Position numbers and translations under genes: made by a program. Shown one piece after another: positions 1 through 8,098 of a DNA stretch of 64,000 nucleotides. The stretch comes from Hyphomicrobiales bacterium (GTDB taxonomy: Bacteria; Pseudomonadota; Alphaproteobacteria; Rhizobiales; Rhizobiaceae), in contig QEVK01000008.1 in NCBI GenBank assembly GCA_003577315.1, positions 89,569 through 153,568 of the forward strand, read 5' to 3'. Below the pieces are notes generated by a model. It had not been told where the DNA came from and made no database searches. It was given only the letters and a program-made list of their open reading frames with translations. The first letter of the stretch is position 1. The number at the start of each line of letters is the position of its first letter.

Positions 1-1661
<1,661 letters not shown>

Positions 1662-2113
1662 CTCAACGCACCCTTGACCACGTCCGCTTCGCGGATCGAA
1701 CCTTTGCCCGGACCCTCGCACCGGCGGTTTAAGGAATGAATAAACGCGGGGCCGAACGGGACCGCCGAAACCCGCCGTCCACGACTTTCCGAGGCGCCCG
1801 GCGCGGGTAATTCCAGTCATGGTAAACCAAGGGTAACGACGCCGGAGGGCGCATTTTCGTCGCCCACGAGGCGTGCGGGCGATCCGCGGCCTGAATTTTT
1901 CCTATTGGAATCAATTCGTTGCGAGATCGGGATTCCAATCCGAAGTCCGTCCAGCTTGCTTCAAATTTTAGTCGACTTGCGAAAGATAAAATTCGAATCG
2001 AATTCGACGACAAAGCGAACCGTCGTCGCAAGCCGTCCTTTGCCCGGCGGGGGCATGGTTGGCCGGCACGCGGACAGGGGCGAAGGTTCCGCGGCGCAAC
2101 AGAGGGTGTGGAA
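1662..2113. promoter_or_regulatory. Divergent intergenic region with a 9-bp inverted repeat
   Basis: This 452-bp gap separates the leftward kinase from the rightward DUF5330-like gene and should hold both promoters. It is AT-richer than its surroundings between about 1890 and 2020. A perfect inverted repeat ATTGGAATC / GATTCCAAT occupies 1904-1912 and 1931-1939 with an 18-bp spacer, followed by overlapping TTCGAAT/ATTCGA repeats near 1990-2010. A TTAA-N7-ATAA near-match to a CtrA box lies at 1729-1743 just upstream of the kinase. No convincing gene is seen here. Confidence 0.35.
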
Positions 2114-2485
2114 ATGGGTTTCCTGGTCAAGTCCGCGTTCTGGCTGTCGCTGGTGCTTCTGGTGATTCCGTTCGGCGGCGGCAACGAGAACGGCGAACCG
2201 TCGGTCGGCGCGGTCGAGACCTTCTTCGCCGCCCGCGCCGTCATCGACGACATGGCGGGCCTGTGCGAGCGCCGCCCGCAGGCGTGCGAGGTCGGCCGCT
2301 CCGCCTTCCACACCATCGGCGTGCGGGCGCGCGAGGGCGCGCGCATCGCCTACGACATGCTCGACGAGCGGTTCGGCGAGCAGGCCGCCACGGCCGAGGC
2401 TGTCGACGGCGCGCGGGGCGCGGAGCCGCTCCACACCGGCTCGGTGCCGGTCCCGACCGCCCGCGGCGACGCCGTCCGGGAGTGA
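2114..2485 (+). CDS. Small exported protein, DUF5330-like
   Basis: A 123-residue protein with an N-terminal hydrophobic segment (MGFLVKSAFWLSLVLLVIPF, residues 1-20) that is either a signal peptide or a membrane anchor. The remainder is a small soluble domain with two cysteines (C-x5-C in CERRPQAC) and no known catalytic motif. From memory it matches the DUF5330 family of rhizobial proteins, which has no assigned function. The ATG at 2114 is preferred because the hydrophobic leader begins exactly there. It lies 34 bp upstream of sufE on the same strand, a pairing I recall as conserved in Rhizobiales. Confidence 0.75.
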   Translation: MGFLVKSAFWLSLVLLVIPFGGGNENGEPSVGAVETFFAARAVIDDMAGLCERRPQACEVGRSAFHTIGVRAREGARIAYDMLDERFGEQAATAEAVDGARGAEPLHTGSVPVPTARGDAVRE

Positions 2486-2519
2486 CAGCGGCGGCCTCCT
2501 GCCCTATATCCGGGGCGAT

Positions 2520-2957
2520 ATGAGCGCCACCATCGAGTCCATCCGCGACGACTTCTCCTTCCTCGATGAGTGGGAGGACCGCTACCGCTACATCATCGAG
2601 CTGGGCGGCGGGCTGGCCCCCTATCCCGAGGCGGTGCGCGACGACGCCCACAAGGTTCCCGGCTGCGTCAGCCAGGTGTGGCTGCACACGATGCGCGAAG
2701 CCGGCGACGACCCGGTCATCACCTTCCTCGGCGATTCCGACGCCCATATCGTGCGCGGCCTCGTGGCCATCGTGCTGGCGCTGTTCTCGGGCCGCAAGGC
2801 CTCCGAAATCCTCGCCACCGACGCCGAGGCGACGCTGCGCGAGCTGGGCCTCGACGAGCACCTGACGCCGCAGCGCGCCAACGGCCTGCGCTCCATGGTC
2901 CAGCGCATCCGCCGCGAGGCGGAAGCGGCGCTCGCCGCCGCAGCCGCCACCGCCTGA
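2520..2957 (+). CDS. sufE: SufE-family cysteine desulfurase activator
   Basis: A 145-residue protein that takes persulfide sulfur from the SufS cysteine desulfurase and passes it to the SUF iron-sulfur scaffold in the cytoplasm. The core motif VPGCVSQVW holds the sulfur-accepting cysteine (about Cys52), and the C-terminal region has the family's LTPQRANGLRSMVQRIR helix. Length is normal for SufE. No other suf genes lie nearby, so this is a stand-alone sufE. It is convergent with the DUF6456 gene, whose stop is 10 bp away. Confidence 0.93.
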   Translation: MSATIESIRDDFSFLDEWEDRYRYIIELGGGLAPYPEAVRDDAHKVPGCVSQVWLHTMREAGDDPVITFLGDSDAHIVRGLVAIVLALFSGRKASEILATDAEATLRELGLDEHLTPQRANGLRSMVQRIRREAEAALAAAAATA

Positions 2958-2967
2958 ACCCCGCCCG

Positions 2968-3792
2968 CTACGGCCGGTCGAGCGTCGGCCGGTAATCCGT
3001 CGCGCCCCAGTGCAGGATCGCGGGCTTCGCCCTGCCGCCACCGTCGCCGCGCGGCGGCTCGTAGTGGCGCGCCAGCGCGCCGAGCGCCGACTTCAGCACC
3101 ACCTTGGCCGAACGCGCCGGCCAGCTCCGCTCCGCCTCGACCTGCTCCAGCCCCTTCAGGAAGCAGCAGACGTCGATCAGCACGCCCGAAAGCTCCGGCC
3201 CGACCGCCTCGATCGCCTTCTCCACCCGCCGGCGCGCCGCCAGCGCGGCGTCGGTCAGCTCGACGATGCCGCCCGCCTCGCCGAGCCGGCGGCCGGCCGA
3301 GCCGGCCGTGTCCCAGTTGACGCCCAGCCTCGGCATGATCTGCCCGCGCGTGTAGTCGGCCCGCAGCCGCTCGCCGGCACGGAACTCGCGCGCATCGATG
3401 AACGGACGGCCGTCCTTGCCCTTGCGGCGGTGAAGCAGCGAAAGCGGCGACTCGGCGTGGTTGACCGTCACCGTCTCGCGCCCGGCGGCGGTGACGACCG
3501 TCGCGCTGTCGCGCTCCTGCCGCGACGCGCGGAACGGGTCGGCCGGCGCCGTCGCGCACCTCAGCGCTGCGCGCCCCGCCCCGGTCAGGCGCAGCGCGCC
3601 GTCCGCGCGCGCAACCAGCCCCTGCTCCTCCAGCTCGGCCAGGACGGCGTCATCGACGCCGACCACGCCGCGCTCGCCGCCGTCCAGCAGCATCCTGCCG
3701 CTCGACGCCGCCGCGCGCGGCCGCGCGGCCCCGATGGCCAGGAAGCGCAGAATGCGCGTCCCGGCGCGGTCCCGTGTCGTGAATTGCGTCAT
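2968..3792 (-). CDS. DUF6456 domain protein
   Basis: A 274-residue protein. The N-terminal third looks like a winged-helix-type fold ([25 protein letters not shown]). The C-terminal half (about residues 110-265) is the DUF6456 region, with [33 protein letters not shown] split by basic residues and ending in [11 protein letters not shown]. No catalytic motif is evident; a DNA-binding regulatory role is an inference from the basic character and the winged-helix-like start. It lies 10 bp downstream of the HTH gene and is probably cotranscribed with it, so the IS1595 insertion upstream could affect both. Confidence 0.8.
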   Translation of the reverse strand: MTQFTTRDRAGTRILRFLAIGAARPRAAASSGRMLLDGGERGVVGVDDAVLAELEEQGLVARADGALRLTGAGRAALRCATAPADPFRASRQERDSATVVTAAGRETVTVNHAESPLSLLHRRKGKDGRPFIDAREFRAGERLRADYTRGQIMPRLGVNWDTAGSAGRRLGEAGGIVELTDAALAARRRVEKAIEAVGPELSGVLIDVCCFLKGLEQVEAERSWPARSAKVVLKSALGALARHYEPPRGDGGGRAKPAILHWGATDYRPTLDRP

Positions 3793-3802
3793 GGCGCTGC
3801 CG

Positions 3803-4417
3803 TCAGCCCCGCCTCGCCCGCATGCCGAAGGCGACCATCACCACCTGCTCGACCCGCGCCACGATGTCGTCGAACTCCTCGTCCTCGCGCAGGTCCTCGA
3901 TCTGGTGGCAGGCGTAGAGCACGGTGGTGCGGTCGCGGCCGAATCCCAGGCCGACGTCGCGCATGCTCAGCCGCAGCGTCACATGCGTCACATACATCGC
4001 GATCTGCCGCACACGGCTGACGGCGAAAGACGAGCGGCCCGGACCGCGCAACTCCCGACCGGAAACGTTGAACAGCGCGGCGACGATGTCGATCACCCCG
4101 TCGCAGGCGATCGCGATGCGGTCGGGCCCGTCGGCGGGCACAAGCGCCTCCGGTTCCGCCCCCTCCTGCGCCAGCCCCTCCCGCGCCGCCCTCTCCTGTG
4201 CCGCCCTCTCGTGCGCCGACCCCTCCTGCGACGCAAGGATTCCGGCGGGACGGCACGACGCCGGCGCCACCTCCTCCGCGGCCGAAGCGGCTTCGCCCGG
4301 CGGCATCGCGGCGGCATCGCGCAGCAGGACGAGCCGTGCCGCGCCGCGCGGCTGCCGCACCGCAATTCCCTCGTTCGACCGCTCGTCCTGCCTGGGTTTC
4401 GCCATCGTTCTGCGCAC
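3803..4417 (-). CDS. HTH protein related to DnaA domain IV
   Basis: A 204-residue protein. The C-terminal part (about residues 100-195) resembles the DnaA DNA-binding domain: [24 protein letters not shown] and [19 protein letters not shown], the latter close to the DnaA-box recognition signature. There is no AAA+ ATPase domain, so it is not DnaA itself. The N-terminal half is low-complexity, with Glu/Gln/Ala-rich repeats such as [14 protein letters not shown]. The start is GTG at 4415-4417 with GGGGGA upstream; ATG at 4405 is an alternative. The IS1595-family element begins only about 20 bp upstream, almost touching the Shine-Dalgarno, so the native promoter has been displaced. Confidence 0.82.
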   Translation of the reverse strand: MRRTMAKPRQDERSNEGIAVRQPRGAARLVLLRDAAAMPPGEAASAAEEVAPASCRPAGILASQEGSAHERAAQERAAREGLAQEGAEPEALVPADGPDRIAIACDGVIDIVAALFNVSGRELRGPGRSSFAVSRVRQIAMYVTHVTLRLSMRDVGLGFGRDRTTVLYACHQIEDLREDEEFDDIVARVEQVVMVAFGMRARRG

Positions 4418-4437
4418 GTCATCCCCCGCCGTTGATA

Positions 4438-4464
4438 GGAATATGTTCCTAATTATATACTTGA
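4438..4464 (+). repeat. Left terminal inverted repeat of the IS1595 element
   Basis: It begins GGAATATGTTCC and ends TATACTTGA, and is the reverse complement of 6471-6497 apart from three mismatches. It lies about 20 bp upstream of the start codon of the HTH gene. Confidence 0.85.
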
Positions 4465-4484
4465 GAAAAGTGAACCGATTCGCT

Positions 4485-4760
4485 ATGACAGATGAGCGTG
4501 ACAGGTCGGTGCCATCAGAGGGTCGGGTTGCTATCGGCCCTCTGCCTAACGTTCGCGGTGGTGACAGTGGCTTCCCTGTATCGTTGTGTCATGATGACGA
4601 GACAGGGCGAATCATAATCCGGGCCATCAATGAAGGTGGCTTCTCGTGTGCAGATATTGATTTTTACGATTTGCTCCTGTGGCTAAACTCAGCCGTGCCT
4701 GGGAGCGTGGACCTTGCCGCTATTACTGCTGCCATTCCAGTTGGAGACGATCGCAAATGA
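4485..4760 (+). CDS. IS1595 passenger protein A, unknown function
   Basis: A 91-residue acidic protein starting MTDERDRSVPSEG, with a hydrophobic C-terminal half (DIDFYDLLLWLNSAVPGSVDLAAIT). No family is recognised. It starts 20 bp inside the left inverted repeat and overlaps the start of the next gene, so the two are probably translationally coupled. Its codon use is less GC-biased than the host's, which fits arrival with the element. It is retained here as a gene because its start and stop are framed by the element and the downstream gene; independent evidence of expression is lacking. Confidence 0.6.
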   Translation: MTDERDRSVPSEGRVAIGPLPNVRGGDSGFPVSLCHDDETGRIIIRAINEGGFSCADIDFYDLLLWLNSAVPGSVDLAAITAAIPVGDDRK

Positions 4761-5259
4761 TATAAATCGCGCTATCGAAGCGCGGTTGTATTATCCAGCG
4801 CTCCTATCAGCGCTCACGATTCCAGAGATATGCACAGCACTGGCAATGGACCGGATGCAATTCGTAAAGGAACGTCATTACGTGGCGTTTATCGACACTT
4901 ACTCTTCTCCCCCGGAGTTAGGTCTGGGAGGGCTGGATTGCTTTAGGCTAAGAGGAGGTGTGGTGCACAGAGCTGATTTTCGAGGGCACCCCTACTTTGA
5001 CGCGACGCACGTACTATTTACGACGCCGGAGAGTGGCAGCACCATGCATGGTTTTACCATTTGGCACGGTGAGAAATCCGCCGCTATGTTCGATCTCAAG
5101 AAGTTCTGCGATGCTATGATAATGGCGGCTAGGCGCTGGTTTCAAGATAATCAAAACGATCCAAAGGTGGCAGAAAACCTAAAAAATCTAATAAGTCTTC
5201 GCCCGAACGGCGTTCCGCCCTTTGTGGCAGGTCTGCCGGTTGTTGCCAGCGGAGAATGA
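4741..5259 (+). CDS. IS1595 passenger protein B, conserved hypothetical
   Basis: A protein of 172 residues if TTG at 4741 is used, giving MLETIANDINRAIEARLYYPALL-; an upstream TTG at 4714 would add nine residues. I prefer 4741 because homologs I recall begin near that ETI-NDINRAI motif. The sequence contains LSALTIPEICTALAMDR, a run of aromatic/charged residues (HYVAFIDTYSS) and a C-terminal FDLKKFCDAMIMAARRW helix. It resembles hypothetical proteins often found near insertion elements or genomic islands, with no assigned activity. The start overlaps passenger A by 20 bp. Confidence 0.65.
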   Translation: METIANDINRAIEARLYYPALLSALTIPEICTALAMDRMQFVKERHYVAFIDTYSSPPELGLGGLDCFRLRGGVVHRADFRGHPYFDATHVLFTTPESGSTMHGFTIWHGEKSAAMFDLKKFCDAMIMAARRWFQDNQNDPKVAENLKNLISLRPNGVPPFVAGLPVVASGE

Positions 5260-5261
5260 TC

Positions 5262-5402
5262 ATGAACGACGAAAAGACTGACGCCGAAGCCGAAAAGCGC
5301 CGCGACGATGCCTTGCGTCGGGCGCTGAACACTCCGCCTAAACCGAAGTCCAAGCCAAAAGATGATGAAAACCACGGCAAGAATGAAAAGCCCAGTCGTT
5401 GA
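5262..5402 (+). CDS. IS1595 passenger protein C, 46-residue charged peptide
   Basis: A small ORF, ATG at 5262 to TGA at 5400-5402, encoding 46 residues: MNDEKTDAEAEKRRDDALRR followed by a Pro/Lys-rich tail (NTPPKPKSKPKDDENHGK). It starts 2 bp after the stop of passenger B and is preceded by GGAGAATG, a usable Shine-Dalgarno, so it looks like the third gene of one small operon. It is highly charged and probably disordered after residue 22. The size and composition would suit an antitoxin-like or DNA-binding accessory peptide, but that is speculation; no family is recognised. Confidence 0.5.
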   Translation: MNDEKTDAEAEKRRDDALRRALNTPPKPKSKPKDDENHGKNEKPSR

Positions 5403-5417
5403 CCGGGCTTCTTCTTA
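5386..5417 (+). terminator. Terminator of the passenger operon
   Basis: AAGCCC-AGTCGTTGACC-GGGCTT hairpin followed by CTTCTT, overlapping the stop codon of passenger C at 5400-5402. It would end transcription of the three passenger genes before the convergent transposase gene. Confidence 0.6.
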
Positions 5418-5453
5418 GCGCGTCGCTTACGGAGTAGCTTCTTTGCCCTCTGC

Positions 5454-6425
5454 TTAGGCGTAAGCGGCTGCACTAGCTTGATGATACATCAGGCGCTTGC
5501 CAGCTGCCCCGCGAAGGGCGTCTTCGGCCCGCTCCCTGTCAGTGACCTTGAGCGCGGTGCGGCGGTTGTAGCGGAAATCGAATTCGGCAAGGTAGCGGTG
5601 CAGATGCTTTTCAGCGCAGTGCTGATACACGCCAGTCATGCCGCGCTTGAACACCGAGAACACGTTCTCGATGGTGTTGGTGTGAACGATGCCACGAGCG
5701 TATTCCTTGGCGCTGTGGTTCACAGTCTCATGGCTGGCGTATTCCTTGCCAGTTTCGGTATAGAGGCGGCTTTCGTCGGTGTAGAGCGTGGACGTGCGCG
5801 GGGCATTGGTGAACAGGATTTCGCGCACTGTGGTCTTGGTGGCGTCCTTGACGTGGAACATACGGGCACGGCCCTGACGCTCAACAAGGGCAACAACGGT
5901 CATCTTGCGATTGCCGGGCTTGCGCTTGAGGTAGGGACGCCCCTTGCGCTGCGGTGACATGGACTGATCTTCGCGCTTGCCAAAATAGGTTTCGTCGGCC
6001 TCGACGGTCTTGCCCTCGCCACCAATCGGGCCAGACGATGCAACGTCCTCTTTCATGGCTTCACGGATGCGGTGAGCCATGAACCATGCGGTTTTGTAGG
6101 TAACGCCAAGCATGCGGTGCAACTGGTGTGCGCTCATGCCCTTCTTGCTGGACGCATACAGGTGAAAAGCGAAAACCCATTTATGCAGCGGCACCTTTGA
6201 GCGCTCCATGACCGAACCAACGGTCACGGTGAACTGACCCTTGCATTCGTTGCAATAGTACAGGCCCGAACGGTGCGACTGCTTGCGGCCTTCGACCTTC
6301 GCAATCTTGTCCTGATCGGTGTTGCCGCAATGCGGGCAGTTAGGACCGTGCGGCCAGCGGATCGCCTCAAGGTGAGCGCGGGCTGCGTCTTCGTCGTGAA
6401 AGATTGGGTCTGTGAAAGTGGTCAT
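5454..6425 (-). CDS. IS1595-family transposase (ISXO2-like DDE)
   Basis: A 323-residue transposase. An N-terminal zinc ribbon has CPHC at Cys30/Cys33 and CNEC at Cys58/Cys61. A helix-turn-helix-like segment follows (SAHQLHRMLGVTYKTAWFMAHRIRE, residues 98-122, split by family-typical residues). The ISXO2-like catalytic domain then carries acidic residues at about Asp144 (VEADETYFGK), Asp217 (LYTDESRLY) and Glu253 (HTNTIENVFS). The protein appears full length with no frameshift, so the element may still be active. It reads convergently toward the three passenger genes. Confidence 0.93.
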   Translation of the reverse strand: MTTFTDPIFHDEDAARAHLEAIRWPHGPNCPHCGNTDQDKIAKVEGRKQSHRSGLYYCNECKGQFTVTVGSVMERSKVPLHKWVFAFHLYASSKKGMSAHQLHRMLGVTYKTAWFMAHRIREAMKEDVASSGPIGGEGKTVEADETYFGKREDQSMSPQRKGRPYLKRKPGNRKMTVVALVERQGRARMFHVKDATKTTVREILFTNAPRTSTLYTDESRLYTETGKEYASHETVNHSAKEYARGIVHTNTIENVFSVFKRGMTGVYQHCAEKHLHRYLAEFDFRYNRRTALKVTDRERAEDALRGAAGKRLMYHQASAAAYA

Positions 6426-6470
6426 GGCTGCAAACTCCTTGACCCTTTGTCGCTTATCGCCCTACTTTTG

Positions 6471-6497
6471 TCAAGTATATAATTAGGAATATGTTCT
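6471..6497 (-). repeat. Right terminal inverted repeat of the IS1595 element
   Basis: TCAAGTATATAATTAG at its inner end, then GAATATGTTCT; it is the partner of 4438-4464. The transposase start codon is 46 bp inside this end. Confidence 0.85.
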
Positions 6498-6673
6498 TAT
6501 AACAATTCCGGGCGCAGAAGTGAACAAACAGGGAACTTTCTTTTTGCCTCACCTTCGCTGAGCGTTGATTCCACAAAGGTTTTCCCCGCCGCTCACAAGC
6601 AGGAGCGCCTTATCTGTCCACCCCGCCGGCGGCGTCGGGACAATCGTCGGGCATCAGTCGACAGGAGAGCCCG

Positions 6674-7000
6674 GTGGCCGGACTTCGCGAGGAAACGCAC
6701 GCCTTCAAGGCAAGAAAGAAGCGGGAGACGGAGGAGGCGCGGCAGGCGGCCGCGTTCTTCCTCGCCTGCGGCATCGATCTCGGCGCTGCGCTTGCAGCCG
6801 ATGGCGAGGACGGCGAGCGGCTGCGCCGGCGGCTTTCCCGCCTGATCGAGCGCGAGCGGCTGCGCGGCATGCGGCGGCACTGGAGCTACGATCTCAATCG
6901 CCACATCGCGCTCAAGCAGGCGCTCGACCGGCTGGATCGATGTCGCGCCGGCCAGCCGGGGACGGCGCCCGGATGCAGGACGGCCCGCCGCGTCGGGTGA
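6674..7000 (+). CDS. Small conserved cytoplasmic protein, unknown function
   Basis: A 108-residue basic, helical protein beginning MAGLREETHAFKARKKRETE, with a central CGIDLGAALAADGEDGERLRRRL segment and a characteristic HWSYDLNRHIALKQALDRL stretch. I recall similar uncharacterised proteins next to mucR-region genes in Rhizobiales. The start is GTG at 6674, preceded by AGGAGA with 8-base spacing. There is no signal peptide or membrane segment. The IS1595 element ends 176 bp upstream, so the original divergent promoter shared with the HTH gene is split. Confidence 0.7.
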   Translation: MAGLREETHAFKARKKRETEEARQAAAFFLACGIDLGAALAADGEDGERLRRRLSRLIERERLRGMRRHWSYDLNRHIALKQALDRLDRCRAGQPGTAPGCRTARRVG

Positions 7001-7014
7001 CGCGGCGGGCCGTC
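6979..7014 (+). terminator. GC-rich terminator hairpin after the small gene
   Basis: GACGGCCCGCCGCGTC pairs with the complementary arm ending GGGCCGTC around a short GGGT loop; it overlaps the stop codon at 6998-7000. No strong T-tract follows. Confidence 0.5.
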
Positions 7015-7154
7015 AGTCATGCGGCCGCGGGGCAAATCCGTCAGCGGCGCGGACATCGGCCCGCGCCCCCAGGAGAGGAAATGACCGGCAAGACGAACGG
7101 ATGAATCGCTTCGCCGTCCACGCAGGACGGCCGACCGACCGGACCGGCGACCGG

Positions 7155-7192
7155 ATCGTTTCACGGTTTCACCGAAACGCGAAACGATCCAT
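7155..7192. terminator. Nested inverted repeat downstream of mucR
   Basis: Outer arms GGATCGTTTC / GAAACGATCC enclose an inner GTTTC-ACC-GAAAC dyad. It lies between the convergent small gene and mucR, about 60 bp past the mucR stop. It is probably a bidirectional terminator or a dispersed palindromic repeat; a similar GGCGTTTC-ACG-GAAACGCC dyad occurs at the 3' end of paaZ (33949-33967). Confidence 0.45.
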
Positions 7193-7250
7193 CCCTGGTC
7201 TGCGCGCAACTGCGCGCGGAAAGGCGCTTCGCACCTTTCCCGGAGTTGCC

Positions 7251-7671
7251 CTAGCGCTTGCGGCCCAGCCCCGTCTTCTTGGCGAGCTCCGAGCGCGCGG
7301 CCGCGTAGCTCGGCGCGACCATCGGATAGTTGGGCTCAAGGCCCCACTTCTCGCGATACTGCTCGGGCGTCAGACCGTAATGGGTCATGAGATGCCGCTT
7401 CAGCGACTTGAACTTCTTCCCGTCCTCGAGGCAGACGATGTAGTCGTCGAAGACCGAGCGCTTCGGGTTGACGGCCGGCTTCTGCTTCTCCACCGGCGCC
7501 TGCTCGGGCACGCTGCCGACACGACCGAGCGCGGCATGAACTTCCGCGATCAGATTGGGAAGTTCCGCTGCGGGAACCGGGTTGTTGCTGACATACGCCG
7601 AGACGAGATCGGCAGTCAGTTCGAGAAGAATGTCCTGATTCGCGGTCTGTGGTTCTGAATTATCCATCATA
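7251..7671 (-). CDS. mucR: MucR/Ros-family zinc-finger transcriptional regulator
   Basis: A protein of about 139 residues. The N-terminal helix region ([20 protein letters not shown]) matches the MucR oligomerisation part. The C-terminal Ros-type zinc-finger domain contains [24 protein letters not shown], with C-x-n-H-x-MTH spacing, followed by [18 protein letters not shown], the conserved signature. MucR proteins are nucleoid-associated regulators of exopolysaccharide, motility and cell-cycle genes in alphaproteobacteria, binding AT-rich promoters including their own. I chose ATG at 7669-7671 (MMDNSEP) with GGGGCC upstream; longer in-frame extensions lack family similarity. The first Cys of the CxxC-type finger is replaced by the single-cysteine arrangement seen in many Ros proteins. 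Confidence 0.92.
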
Positions 7672-8098
7672 TGGCCCCAAAAATGAGTATCTGGAATGCG
7701 CGGGGCACCTTCTGACCCGGCAAACAGCACGTCGACGCTTGTTGGGCACGTCTTCGATTCGCGCCATCGGGGCATAAATGAGCCTGTCCGCGCAACAAGT
7801 CAATTCAACATTCAAAAAAAACACGAAATGGAAGCCTGCGGATCAGTATAGTCTACGCTCTTCTTGGAGATATGCCGGTCGGATTTCGATACACAATTAC
7901 AAATTGTTATCTCATCATGTACAATCAGGAATTTCATACCCGGCCGCCGCCCACGTTCCCCGCCGCCACGATGCCCCGGCCCGCCTCCGTTCGTGCATCC
8001 CGCCCTTGTGCGACCGTGGCCCGGGCCGCTAATGCGGGGCGGCATCGGCAATGCCGACCGGCTATGACGGCCTCACATCCTCAAGGAGCCTGCCTTTC
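7672..8098. promoter_or_regulatory. AT-rich mucR / ptrB divergent promoter region
   Basis: A 427-bp gap with a strongly AT-rich core (about 7790-7940), unusual for this genome. It contains a perfect dyad ACAATT-ACA-AATTGT at 7893-7907. MucR-type proteins bind AT-rich, T-A-step-rich DNA and autoregulate, so this is a plausible autoregulatory region (inference). No gene is supported inside it. Confidence 0.4.

Larger units (their letters stand above)
4438..6497. mobile_element. IS1595-family insertion element with passenger genes
   Basis: A roughly 2.06-kb element bounded by imperfect terminal inverted repeats at 4438-4464 and 6471-6497. The two 27-bp arms match at 24 positions and share the inner 16 bases CTAATTATATACTTGA. 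Inside are an IS1595-type transposase on the minus strand and three small plus-strand genes. Base composition is clearly more AT-rich than the flanks, indicating transfer. The arms may extend a few bases further (ATA outside both ends). I could not find the 8-bp target duplication typical of the family. It sits in the divergent promoter region between the DnaA-like HTH gene and the small gene at 6674. Confidence 0.88.

Noticed and set aside
1729..1743. CtrA-like box TTAA-N7-ATAA upstream of the histidine kinase
   Set aside because: One mismatch to TTAA-N7-TTAA and a common chance pattern; no second site or supporting context.
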